Origin: Henricia sp. BOLD:AAB3569 | Taxonomy: Eukaryota; Echinodermata; Asteroidea; Spinulosida; Echinasteridae | NCBI GenBank assembly: GCA_037783545.1 | Contig: JBBELK010000481.1 | Coordinates: 248,001 to 312,000 of the forward strand | Direction of reading: 5' to 3' | DNA length: 64,000 nt | Shown here: in pieces, positions 55,201 through 64,000 of the stretch | How positions within the stretch are numbered: the first letter of the stretch is position 1 | Layout of the letters: the number at the start of each line of letters is the position of its first letter | Position numbers and translations under genes: made by a program | The notes under the pieces: model-generated | Told to the model about the DNA's origin: nothing | What the model saw: the letters and a program-made list of their open reading frames with translations, nothing else | Databases searched by the model: none

Positions 55201-58200
55201 ATATCAAGAAGCCACTGAAAATGACACCAACTTTTGTACACAAGTCTATGGAGAATTCCTCTGTTGTCCTGAGATGACATCACGGATTTGCTCATGAATA
55301 TGGAAATGCTCTTGAATATGGAAATTCTCATTAGCATAAAAATAGAAAACATGCAATTACACCAAAACGCAATTATCAAATTGACCGAAATGTGTAAAAC
55401 ACGTCCTCTACTATTATTTTATGTAATATAAACCCTATTTCATACGTCCTTTAAGTTGGCTATTAAAAACTTCATCCTGTTACAAATCACAAAAAAGAAG
55501 CCAGGACTTAAAGGAGCGCGTGTTCAGATTTTTACAGAAAATGGATTTTGTTTTAACCTATAAGAATCATATAAAATACCTCCCCAAAATACTATCCACG
55601 GGAAGAAAACAGGAAATTTGCAATCTCCAATTTGGATGTGGAAGCAAAAAGGTTGGTGTAATCACTGCAAGGCTTTTGTAAACGGATAAATTAGTTTATA
55701 CAAAACATCGGTGGTTTTTTGACGATATCCTTGAAAATATACGGATTGAGAGTGTGAGATTTCAGAATGGTAATGAGAAAAATATGACAAATGATAGGAT
55801 TTAAAAATCTCAACACCCATGGGGAAAATTGAGTGTGTCAAAAATGTGATGGTCACACTCCTTTAAATCGACTTTGCAACTGGAAGCAACTGGTGGCAAC
55901 TGGAAGCAACTAGTGGCAACTGGGAGCAACTTATTAGTTGCTTAAAAAGGTCAATGTACGCGCACTTTCCAAATTCAAGGAAAATGACTTGGTAACAAGA
56001 GAGAAATTGTCAGTCAAACTTCAGTTTCCAAACTTTTTTTGAGGAGTTTATAAATACCATTGAGTTTTCTCAAATGAATCTACTGTGCTTTTCATTCCAG
56101 TCCTTATTGCTTCGTGCATTGTGTGTCGCCATTTTTGCGATGGCTTGTGAGGCGTAGCAACAGGTGGGAGTGGTTAATTGGGCAATCTCGAAACTATCAA
56201 TTCGTCTATAAAATCTCACCATTTGCAGATACGGCACACTGACGTTAAAAGACTCGTTCATGTTGGCATGCCACACCAGACGCACATTAGTGATGTAAAA
56301 CGTCCCAAGATTTCCCTGTGGAAAAACAGGAGCAGTAATTATTTATTCTCATTTACATTTTAAACAAATTTACACTACCCATCAAAACTTTGTAAACACC
56401 TTGAAAGTTTTAGGTTTTTGACAAGGAAGTATTATTTTGTTTATTCATAATAAACCAAGCTATTAAACCAAAAGGAGGTGTAAGGCCGGGGTATCTGGAG
56501 AGAAAGCAGTCATTTGGAGTGCTGTCCATCATGGAATAGCCTGCCTAGTCACCTGATCTCAAGCCTATTGAGCTGCTCTGGGAGGAGTTGGATCGTAAGG
56601 TCAGAAAGAAATGCCCAACCAGCCAAGAACACCTCTGGAGAGTCTTAAAAGAGGCGTATTTCCACAGTGTTTGGAGAAACTGACAATCAGGATACAGAGA
56701 TTGTGTGTAGCTGTCGTAGCTGCTAAAGGGGGATTCTTTGATGAACATCAAGTTCAGCCATTTTTTTTGCATGCTCTCCAATTTGTTGATAAAGCCCACT
56801 GCTGAGGCCGAAGATGGCACTAAAATTAACATGTACATGGGTCTGTCCACAGTAATGGGGTACATTTGAAAAATAAGTCAATATTTCCTTTCAGATGTCT
56901 TTAGTTTATCTCAGAATTAAAGAAATGTCCTTGTTTTGTTCTCAGGAGATAACTTTTGCCCGAAAAGGTAATAAATTGCTGCCACAATTTTTGAAAAGCA
57001 AGTGTACAAATTTTCCTATTACGCATGTAACGTGGACAGACAATTTTGTGACATTTTTTTTCCGTCTTTGTTACATGCGTAATAGGAAAATTTGTGCACA
57101 AGGTTTTCACAAATGTATGTTGTAGGACTATTTTTCTTACTCCTTGGTGAAAAAGTTATTTCCTCAGTTTAGCTGCATAATTTAAAGATAAAATTAAGAC
57201 ATTTGAAGTGAACTGGGACCTAAGATCTTGAATGTTACAGAAATGTACCCCATTACTGTGGACAGACCCACATATTGCTTTTTGTTAGAATACACATGTC
57301 TTTCACAAAATTAACATGCGCAAAATTAACATCTCAAAAACCTGAAATTGTTAAGGTGTTTCCACAGTTTTTATGGGTAGTGTAAACAAATTTAGTATCA
57401 CCTTTTGTTCTTAAATAACTTTGTCATTTGCCAACAGATTTAAACCAAAATTTCAGATCATGTAAACAAGGCCCGACAAACTTTATTGAGCAACTTGCAT
57501 CAGCTTTGTCCGAGAGAATAAGATTTAAAAGCCATACGAAAAAAAGAAGAAAAAATCAATTTCGACTTGGCCTCCTTCAATGTCAATACATCACTGGAAA
57601 CGGTGGCGGAAAGCGCGAGCTGCAGCTGAAAGCTTCTGAAAGAATGCAGGGTCACCCCTAAGGTCATTGCACACCTCCTTGATCGTTTTGCGCAGCTCAT
57701 CAAGAGGTGCAAATGGGACCTCTGACATAGACGATTTTCTTGACATTGGAAAATGCCAGTCGAAAGTGGCCAATTTTTTTTTGGTACGCCTTTTAATCTC
57801 ACCCTCTCGATCAAATCTGATGCAAGTTGGTCAATAAAAATTGTCAGGCGTTGTTGGCAGATGACAGTCACTCGGGATCTAAAGTAGGATTTTTTTGACA
57901 CGCAGTATAAGGGAGAATAGCAGGTATACCTGGTCACTTGATAGGTTCCAAACACCGTTCACTTTGTCGTAAACTTGCTCCAGGGGCAGCAAGCGAAGAT
58001 TTTTATTGTGAATAATAGCTCCTCTTAGTTTGAGATCGCGGTACAACTTGGAGGTTTCGTAAGCCCTGTGCGAAGAAAAACAAATTCGCGGTGTGAAGCC
58101 CGGTATACACTGGCACTTTTTCGACCGACGCGACTCAACTCAACTCAACTGGAGCCAACTAGTTGGTGAAAGTCGGTAAGTGTATACCACTTCACGACTC

Positions 58201-61200
58201 AAATTGGTGTCAGTTGCATCTTGTCTGAAGTCGTTTGAACTAGTTTTTCAGCAGTGTGGAAAAACTATCACCAACTATCGCCAACTCTAGCCAACAAGTT
58301 GAGTTAAGTTGAGTCGCTTCGGCCAAAAAAGTGCCAGTGTATACCGGGCTTAAGAAAACACTTAGGCCCGCTTCAAACGTCGCGCTTATGCCGTGTTGAA
58401 TTAAATTAAACTTGATTTTTAAAATTCGACACGGCACAAGCACGACGTTTGAAGCCATTTGGCTCGGTAAAATGAGTTCGACACGGCAGAAGATTTGAGC
58501 TCGACAGGGTCTGCCGTGCTAACTCTATTGAGTGCAGCACAAGCACGGCTTGGCTTCAAACGTCGTGCTTCTGCCATGTCGAATTTAATTCCGGTTCGAA
58601 GTTGGTCCGCAATTTTGTTCACAACTGGGAATGCGCATGCTCGCAGCGCGTATGTGAGTAAAGAAATAACCAACAAACAGGTGCATCAACATAATAAAAT
58701 GGCGACGTACAATAGACAGAATGGAAAACGCACGTGTACAACGTCCATGACGTTGCACAATACTCATCCGCCATGTTGGATGTAGTTAAGCTCGACTGGG
58801 AGTTTGCAATTAAGTTCGACGTTTGAAGCCACTGCCGTGCTTACACCATACCAACGTCGTGCTAAGTTGAATTTAATTCGAGACAGCATAAGTGCGACGT
58901 TTGAAGCGGGCCTTAGATTTGTAAAAGATTGCAGCGATTTTAGTAAAAATACATTTTGACCTGGCATCGCTTGAATGTGTGTACCTTAAAGCCCCAATAC
59001 ATTCTTTGCAGTGACCCAAAATTTTACTTCACGAGTTGACAAGAAAAACCCGACTAAAGTGTTGATAGCAATGGTAACAAACACCATATGATATTTTCCC
59101 GTGTAAAATGGTACCTCTGTGGGAGAAATATCCAACTGAAGGTGCTTTTTAAAAAAAAACCACAAAAACCATAAAAACAATTATTTGAATTATATTACTG
59201 CATCTACATGTATGACCCCGTTCTCACTAGAAAAATTGCTTCGTTTGACGAAGATTTGACGATGATTCGACGAAGAGATTTCCTGATGTGAACGCACACC
59301 TCTTCATTAGACAACGATTAGAATCACTTCATTCGATGAAGCAAATAGCTTCATTCGATGGAGCAAAGTTCTAATGTGAACGCTTTCTTTGTTTGATGAA
59401 GCGATTTGACACGTAACGAGATGTGGGCGTCGCACAGCTTCATTCGATCTTTGTTAGCAGATGTCTAATGTGAACGGTACCGCTGTTCATTCGATCTTCT
59501 TAGTGAGATGTGAACGCACGCTTCATTAAAGGTACACAATACACCGGCCTACCGTTTACATGATTTAGTGATTTAGCATGACTGACAATCATTTTTTGAT
59601 GGTCGTTGTGACAAAAAATATTCAAAATGTCACGTAAGTAAAAATATTAAAAATTAACAAAAGATGCACATATTGGGCTATACGCTTTACCAGCCGGCCA
59701 TCGCTGTTATATACCATGTGTTTGTAAATAAAGGTGGCGTTCGATACAGGCCGACATGTGTTTAAACCTCGTTTTCCCTGACTAATCACACCTTGCATGA
59801 TCATCCAAGGTCAGCGCTGACTCGCGCAGTGGTCCGCAATGCATGGTGCTTTTTCTTCGGATATTGTGTATCGCCGCAAATCCGCGAAAATCTGTGAGAT
59901 TCTCTCGTCCATATCAACACCCAGAAACCCTTCCAATGAAACTTGCTGGCGGATTTGTCTACAAATTGGAAAATACAGTATGTAAATAGTGTTCGTAGGA
60001 CATTATTTTCCATCAAGAAGAGAAACAAACCGCAAATGACAAAAGCAACTCGCACTTCACGCTGGTTTCTACGGCTGGAAATAATACTAACTCCAAGACC
60101 GCGTGATTTTCTGGAACAGAAAATCATGTGACCTTGGTTTCTTTGACAAATGCTCAAAAACGGCCAAATTTGATGGTTTCTTTTCAGAATCTATTTGGTT
60201 TATTTCTGAAAGACTTTTAGAATCTTGTAAGGGACCATTTCGAGCCCAAAATAGCCCAACAAAACCGATGTGTCCCTTTAACTAACGATGATTAACTAAT
60301 CTTCGTCGAACGAAGCGAATTCTCTAGTGAGGCAGTTTAACAACATTTTCTTTAGTTTATATGCGATGCTGTTGTTTCCGTTTTTAAAAGTTTCCAATTA
60401 TGTAATCTGTGTTGAAAGTTATATTGTCTGTGGTTCTCAGCAAATTAAATTTTTGTCTCCAAACAAATTTTAAAGCATTTACTTTATTTTAACGAAAAAG
60501 CATCATAGTTTAGACATCAGCAACCCTGTAAAAACAGCGTTTTTATACGGCCGTTTTTGCGCCTTGGCGTGAGTTAAATTATTATATTGGCGGACCGCCA
60601 ATAATTTGAAATATTGACAGTAATTGTTCGATAACTAAACGTTGGTCTATTTTTTCGTTGATGTCGCATTTGAAAGCGAATAACTTTTGTTTCTAAAAAA
60701 ATATCAATTAAAAAAAAAACAATACAGCTTTAAATTAAAGAGGAAGAATCCTCCTTGACGAAAATCCAGCATTTAGGCTTTTTTCGATAGTCCAAACATC
60801 CCTCTTGCCGACGTGGATTTTTATTATTTTTTAATTGTCGGTTTTAAGTGGATAAATTGCAAGCAAAAGTGCACTTTTCGAAAATTAGATTTTCGCGATT
60901 TCTGAAACGCTCATTAGGTATTCATGATATGCGCGTGACCCCGTGACGCAATCCTGAGAAAGAGAAGTCAACACGATTGTTAGGTCCATACGTTTACACG
61001 CAAAAAACTTGGAAAACCGTCTCTGTTAGATGGTGTTTTTTGAAGAATTTTGTTGGTCCAAAAAGCCCGAGATATGCCCAGTAGCTGCGTGGTATATGTT
61101 TTACCAGACACTATGAAAAAAAAAGAGCAGAAAGATTTTCTTTTCTATTACCAAGAGAGAGAAAAATTAGTCGCTCATTCTATAACTTGTACGGCCGATG

Positions 61201-63583
61201 TTCAAACACGTGGGAAATACGCCCGCAGGGGACCGTACCATGCTGTATACACAGACCGCTGTGGATGCCGTTCGTTCCGTGACAAAACCACCCGTCGCAA
61301 TGCACCAGGTAATAGTAGATTGTTGTCATATTACATGAAGTGTTTTTCACGTTTGTATTTTGAATTACAAGGACAAAACTGGCATGATAAACATTCACTT
61401 CGTGTATTTTCCATTCAATACTGCACAGACCGTTTTGTATGTTTCTCAGGATGACGTCAAAACCCTGTTGATAAACAAGCCAAGTGACCTCGAGCGTTTC
61501 AGAATTCGGGTGAAGAGGGTCGGAAATGTTTTAAGTTTTAAAGCAAAAGCCTGTCGATTTTTTTTGAAAAACAAGTTGTGATGGTGTTGTAGACACATAC
61601 ACCTCCATGATAAACAGAAAAACTAAAAAAATGTGGAAGGGGGGATTCTAGCTGTTTAACAGTAGCCACATATGCAAATCAAACCTCAAAAACAACCAAA
61701 AAGAAACTCGCTTTAAATGAAATCTTTTGAGACTCGTGTTGTACTAAAGGCGTTCTGCAACTTAAGCTGCCAGCACTCTGCACTACAGAAAGAAGTTGCT
61801 CATGGGATACCTGTGTACTGATATGATGGTCGTGAAGAGTCTGGGTGATCCAGGTACCAGACTAGTGAAGATAAATTCAAAGCGTGTATTGTTGCACCTG
61901 GTTAAGATGTACAACGCTTCTGTCTGTCCACGAAGTTTCTGATAAAAACAAAACAATTGTATATTTGTAATATCGCTATAAGTAATTACATACGAAAATA
62001 TTACTCATATGTGACCTGTCACGACGAAATGAGCCTAAAGTTGCACTCCGTTATTTCCTATAACGACGGTTCAAAGTAAAAAATATCAGGGGAGGTCAAA
62101 TTTAGGGTTTTGTAATATTTGGAAAGAGTAACTCTTATTCTATTTGATTCCAAATTTTTAGCGTCATCCAACAATTAAAAGCATTATTTTCAGACCAATT
62201 TTGACAATAGTTTTCTTCTTCCCAAAGAAATTTTCTTTGGCAATTAGAGTTGCAATTCCGGATTTTTACGGAATCTCATCTAGATTTGATTACTAGCTTG
62301 CCGATTCCGGAAATTACTTAGCAATTCCGAAGACAAAACACTCGATTTCTGCAAAGTATTCAGAAAATGTGTGCGGCACAGGCCGGCATCATTTCATGGA
62401 CGTTAAGTGCCGCTCTGTGCCTATAATTAGGTCGTCAGCGGCACAATACACGCACTTAAAGGAGAAGGATACCCAAGAAACAAAAGACCTTGTGCTCAAG
62501 AAGTACAACTCGTAAATTATTTTAATGCAAAGAAAAAGAAATATTACCTACTGAAAAGCGCACAAGAACTTCACAAAGAATCATTTTGTCCTAATGCGGA
62601 CAACGTTTTCGTGTATTGCTATAGAAATGCACGAAGGACTAACTTGTACGCGAAAACGTCATTCTTTGCCCAATATTGGGACAAAATGGCGGCGCCCATA
62701 GTGCGACGCATCGCTAAAATTTCGATTCTTTGTGAAGTTCTTGTGCGCTTTTCAGTAGGTAATATTTCTTTTTCTTTGCATTAAAATAATTTACGAGTTG
62801 TACTTCTTGAGCACAAGGTCTTTTGTTTCTTGGGTACCCTTCTCCTTTAAAGATAGTATACATGATTGGTAAACTGTTACAAATAGTTTTATCCCCCTGT
62901 GTGATTGAAGATATGCATGATTAAAACCTTCCTGAGCAAAAACCAGCTCCGTACCTCGCCTAAGTTTTGAGAAAACAGTCAAAAGAGGGTTTGCAGTCAT
63001 TTCGTCCCAAAACCACTTCGCCCTGAACCATTTCGCCCTGAACCACGGCCTGCGCACGAAGCGGTTTTGGGGCGAAGTGGCATTTGGGCGATGTAGTGTT
63101 TGGACGAAGTAATTCGGGGCGAAATGGCACTCGGGCGAAGTGGTTTGGGGCGAAATGGCACTCGGGCGAAATGGTTTTGGGGCGAATTGAATTTTCGTCT
63201 CATGAGACGAAAACTAATTGTTTTACTCATTTCTCAAAGACTATAGCACTTCAGACAAAACCATTTCAGGGAAAGTTTTCTACGGTCATCATGTTTATAT
63301 TGTGTAAGTTAGGCGTAAATCTGGGAACATTTCTGATTTTCGAGATTACCAATGATGTATACTGCCTTTAAAGATGCTAAGTAAATTTCGCCTTTTTCTG
63401 TGAATAACTGGAATCGATTCCGAGTGAAATCACGATTCTTTTTTTTTTTGAATCCGGGTCGACTCTAAAAATGCTGGAGTCGCCCAAGCCTACACATGAC
63501 TAGGATAAGTCGGGCAAAGTACAATGTACATACCGAATGGGCACTTCTAACAGTGATGTTGACAATGCAGGTATACCCGACAG
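52123..63583 (-). CDS. BBS5: BBS5, BBSome subunit (3' seven exons; 5' end outside window)
   Basis: BBS5 is the phosphoinositide-binding subunit of the BBSome, the coat that moves membrane proteins in and out of cilia. Exons on the minus strand: 63583-63534, 61938-61811, 58065-57930, 56315-56220, 54744-54682, 54381-54160, 52254-52123; every junction is GT-AG and in phase. The 274 residues recovered are about four fifths of the usual length of about 340. Diagnostic stretches: [105 protein letters not shown] and LWEVV. They cover part of the first PH-like (DM16) domain, the second one and the acidic C-terminus. No frame lesion. The first exons should lie to the right of 64000. Confidence 0.97.
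52283..52943. mobile_element. Mutator-like foldback in last BBS5 intron
   Basis: Arms of about 140 bases, starting TAGTCTTGGCCCAAGACTAC and ending in its inverted form. TGAAACCAG is repeated at 52274-52282 and 52944-52952 (9 bases, extendable to 11). Long arms and a 9-base duplication fit Mutator-like foldbacks. The middle has AACATGTTTGCAAAG-type AT-rich sequence. Confidence 0.88.
53035..53380. mobile_element. TTAA-type MITE family C, copy 2
   Basis: Same body as 55512-55862 (TTTGGATGTGGAAGCAAAA, AATATGACAAATGAT, ACTCCTTT right end), with a G run at about 53330 and an eroded left end. Confidence 0.75.
53500..54060 (+). mobile_element. tRNA-Asn-like SINE, plus copy, interrupted
   Basis: Upstream block GGGGCAAGCCGGGCAGGGGT, then CAATCATCAGTGAGG, then after the insertion 53659-53895 the head GGTAGGGCGTCTGCACATTA, B-box-like GGTTCAAATC and the usual body. 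Confidence 0.8.
53659..53895. mobile_element. MITE nested in SINE
   Basis: Termini GGGCCAATTTCATGGCGTTG and its inverted copy, flanked by CAG on both sides. The same terminus appears alone at about 30520. Confidence 0.82.
54160..54381 (-). CDS. BBS5: BBS5 exon with [12 protein letters not shown]
   Basis: 74 codons from [20 protein letters not shown] to an acidic stretch ending SDAFA. Donor GCC|GTGAGT. Confidence 0.96.
54682..54744 (-). CDS. BBS5: BBS5 exon with [11 protein letters not shown]
   Basis: 21 codons, [20 protein letters not shown], phase 0; acceptor TTTCTGCAG, donor CAG|GTACAT. Confidence 0.95.
54880..55455. mobile_element. Diverged family A-like MITE in BBS5 intron
   Basis: Has TTTTGTACACAAGTCTATGG, TGACATCACGGATTTGC and CATTAGCATAAAAAT blocks, in the order seen in 15277-15835. 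The ends are not clear. Confidence 0.5.
55512..55862. mobile_element. TTAA-flanked MITE family C, reference copy
   Basis: TTAA (55508-55511)|AGGAGCGCGTG ... GTCACACTCCT|TTAA (55863-55866); 351 bases, no coding. Confidence 0.85.
56220..56315 (-). CDS. BBS5: BBS5 exon with [11 protein letters not shown]
   Basis: 32 codons, [20 protein letters not shown] to VPYLQM, phase 0 at both ends. Confidence 0.96.
56373..57382. mobile_element. Tc1/mariner-like element with transposase remnant
   Basis: Ends TA|CACTACCCATCAAAACTTTG and inverted CAGTTTTTATGGGTAGTG|TA. On the plus strand near 56545 a decayed Tc1 C-terminus reads [19 protein letters not shown], then [13 protein letters not shown] before stops. 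It lies in a BBS5 intron and is split by 56836-57273. Confidence 0.85.
56836..57273. mobile_element. Foldback MITE nested in the Tc1 element
   Basis: Arms ATGGGTCTGTCCACAGTAAT and ATTACTGTGGACAGACCCA. Contains a second hairpin (57007-57094, core TTACGCATGTAACGTGGAC) and the same body as 38880-39165. Confidence 0.83.
57930..58065 (-). CDS. BBS5: BBS5 exon with [10 protein letters not shown]
   Basis: Completes an Arg codon, then 45 codons from [15 protein letters not shown] to GVWNLSSDQ. Start of the second PH-like domain. Confidence 0.96.
58097..58350. mobile_element. MITE with AGCCCGGTATACACTGGC ends
   Basis: Arms AGCCCGGTATACACTGGCAC and inverted GTGCCAGTGTATACCGGGCT, continuing as GCGACTCAACTCAACT. 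Flanks TGA and TAA (one mismatch), suggestive of PIF/Harbinger. Confidence 0.82.
58365..58912. mobile_element. PIF/Harbinger-like MITE
   Basis: Arms GGCCCGCTTCAAACGTCG and inverted CGACGTTTGAAGCGGGCC, flanked by TTA on both sides (58362-58364, 58913-58915). Extra internal copies of the CTTCAAACGTCGTGCTT motif. Confidence 0.87.
58985..59200 (-). repeat. Dispersed repeat family 2, fragment
   Basis: Inverted relative to 32095-32480: CAGTGACCCAAAATTTTACTT, TTGACAAGAAAAACCC, AAATGGTACCTCTGTGGGAG. Confidence 0.65.
59213..60333. mobile_element. TTCGACGA foldback, copy 2, split by family B
   Basis: Left CGTTCTCACTAGAAAAATTG, right inverted CTTCGTCGAACGAAGCG...CTCTAGTGAG. The element 59530-60277 interrupts it; the flanking sequence matches 26700-27235. 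Confidence 0.78.
59530..60277. mobile_element. TTAA MITE family B, copy 2 (nested)
   Basis: TTAA (59526-59529)|AGGTACACAATACACCGGC ... ACCGATGTGTCCCT|TTAA (60278-60281); 748 bases. From 60340 to 61800 I found no secure gene; a weak open frame is listed among the rejected items. Confidence 0.87.
61811..61938 (-). CDS. BBS5: BBS5 exon with [12 protein letters not shown]
   Basis: 42 codons plus two bases: [38 protein letters not shown]. Acceptor TTTTTATCAG, donor CACAG|GTATCC. Confidence 0.95.
62460..62846. mobile_element. TTAA-flanked long-arm foldback (family D)
   Basis: TTAA (62456-62459)|AGGAGAAGGATACCCAAGAA ... TTCTTGGGTACCCTTCTCCT|TTAA (62847-62850). The arms of about 120 bases are near-perfect; 387 bases in all. 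Confidence 0.9.
62851..63367. mobile_element. TTAA MITE family E, copy 2, abutting family D
   Basis: The left TTAA is the right TTAA of the previous element. AGATAGTATACATGATTGGT ... ACCAATGATGTATACTGCCT|TTAA (63368-63371). Internal GGGCGAAGTGG / CCACTTCGCCC repeats. Confidence 0.85.
63534..63583 (-). CDS. BBS5: BBS5 exon (first in window)
   Basis: 50 bases: [16 protein letters not shown] after two bases of a split codon. Acceptor TTTTGTTTGTAG, donor TCG|GTATGT. It belongs to the first PH-like domain. Confidence 0.88.
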
Positions 63584-63766
63584 CTACAAACAAAATCAAA
63601 TATAATAGTTCTTCATTCAAGTTTACAATAGTGCCATGACAGGGGAGAATTACATTGTCACTGTGCGCCATGCACAAGTAGGCACTTATTCGTGGGTCTA
63701 TTGTCACATCATTAAATATGAAAAACTGCCCCCTGTCATGGCTGCCTGTGAAAAGGGTCTATATAC

Positions 63767-63982
63767 CAGGGTTGCAGTCGAGTCCATCACAAGTCCAGAG
63801 CGAATAAAATCACAAGTCCGTGACAAGTCAAGCACAAGTCCAGTAACAAGAAGCAAAGAATGAACACGCACAAAAGAATGCCTTTGTTTGGAGTTCATTT
63901 GAATAGCTTGTGACTTGAATTAAGACCCAGGGACTTGTGGTGGACTTATGATGGACTTGTGATGGACTCAACTACAACCCTG
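63767..63982. mobile_element. hAT-like MITE, sister of 22798-23016
   Basis: Termini CAGGGTTGCAGTCGAGTCC and inverted GGACTCAACTACAACCCTG. Flanks CTATATAC and CTAAATAC (8 bases, one mismatch). Opposite orientation to the 22.8-kb copy. Confidence 0.87.
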
Positions 63983-64000
63983 CTAAATACATAGACAGAA

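Noticed and set aside
61050-61330. Possible THAP-like exon (MPSSCVVY, donor GTAATAG near 61310)
   Set aside because: The start resembles a THAP domain, but the second cysteine, the tryptophan and the C-terminal Cys-His pair are not visible; no second exon could be matched.

Overview
The window is nuclear DNA from an animal, most likely a marine invertebrate deuterostome (an echinoderm-like genome is my best guess; the sequence does not prove it). Reasons: genes are split by GT-AG introns, the DNA is AT-rich with very frequent TACATGTA-type words, two conserved animal genes are present (shugoshin and BBS5), and roughly half of the sequence is small foldback transposons, tRNA-derived SINEs and satellites. 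No bacterial operon, CRISPR array, rRNA or viral genome is visible.

Layout. 1.5-4.1 kb (+): two-exon RecQ-like DNA helicase whose last quarter lies in the -1 frame after a run A AAA AAC. 6.2-9.4 kb (+): nearly intact APE-type LINE with one nonsense codon in a 999-codon frame. 12.4-18.8 kb (-): multi-exon DUF6589-type gene with an N-terminal CxxC zinc module and a C2H2 finger, carrying three frame lesions. 24.0-37.4 kb (-): shugoshin, seven exons recovered by matching splice phases, with a dead second LINE and many MITEs in the introns. 38.4-42.4 kb (+): an unrecognised lysine/glutamate-rich gene starting head-to-head with shugoshin about 1 kb away. 42.4-47.0 kb: a nest of transposons: an outer element flanked by TAA, an array of short perfect hairpins, and a 3.7-kb foldback whose loop is a CCCAGCC-type satellite. 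51.0-52.1 kb: a tandem array of tRNA-like repeats. 52.1-63.6 kb (-): the last seven exons of BBS5; its 5' end lies beyond the right edge.

How it fits together. Shugoshin (protection of centromeric cohesin) and BBS5 (BBSome, cilia) are clean: every splice phase fits and no lesion is seen in about 4 kb of coding sequence. The RecQ-like and DUF6589 genes, of kinds I recall as multicopy in such genomes, carry all four frameshifts. The introns record nested insertions. At least six short families have 5'-AG(G) ends, and most well-delimited copies are flanked by TTAA, which suggests one shared TTAA-cutting transposase acting in trans; none is encoded here. Others carry hAT-like 8-bp, Mutator-like 9-bp, PIF/Harbinger-like TWA and Tc1-like TA duplications. 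Two elements end within 30 nt of 3' splice sites, so transposon DNA may supply branch points.
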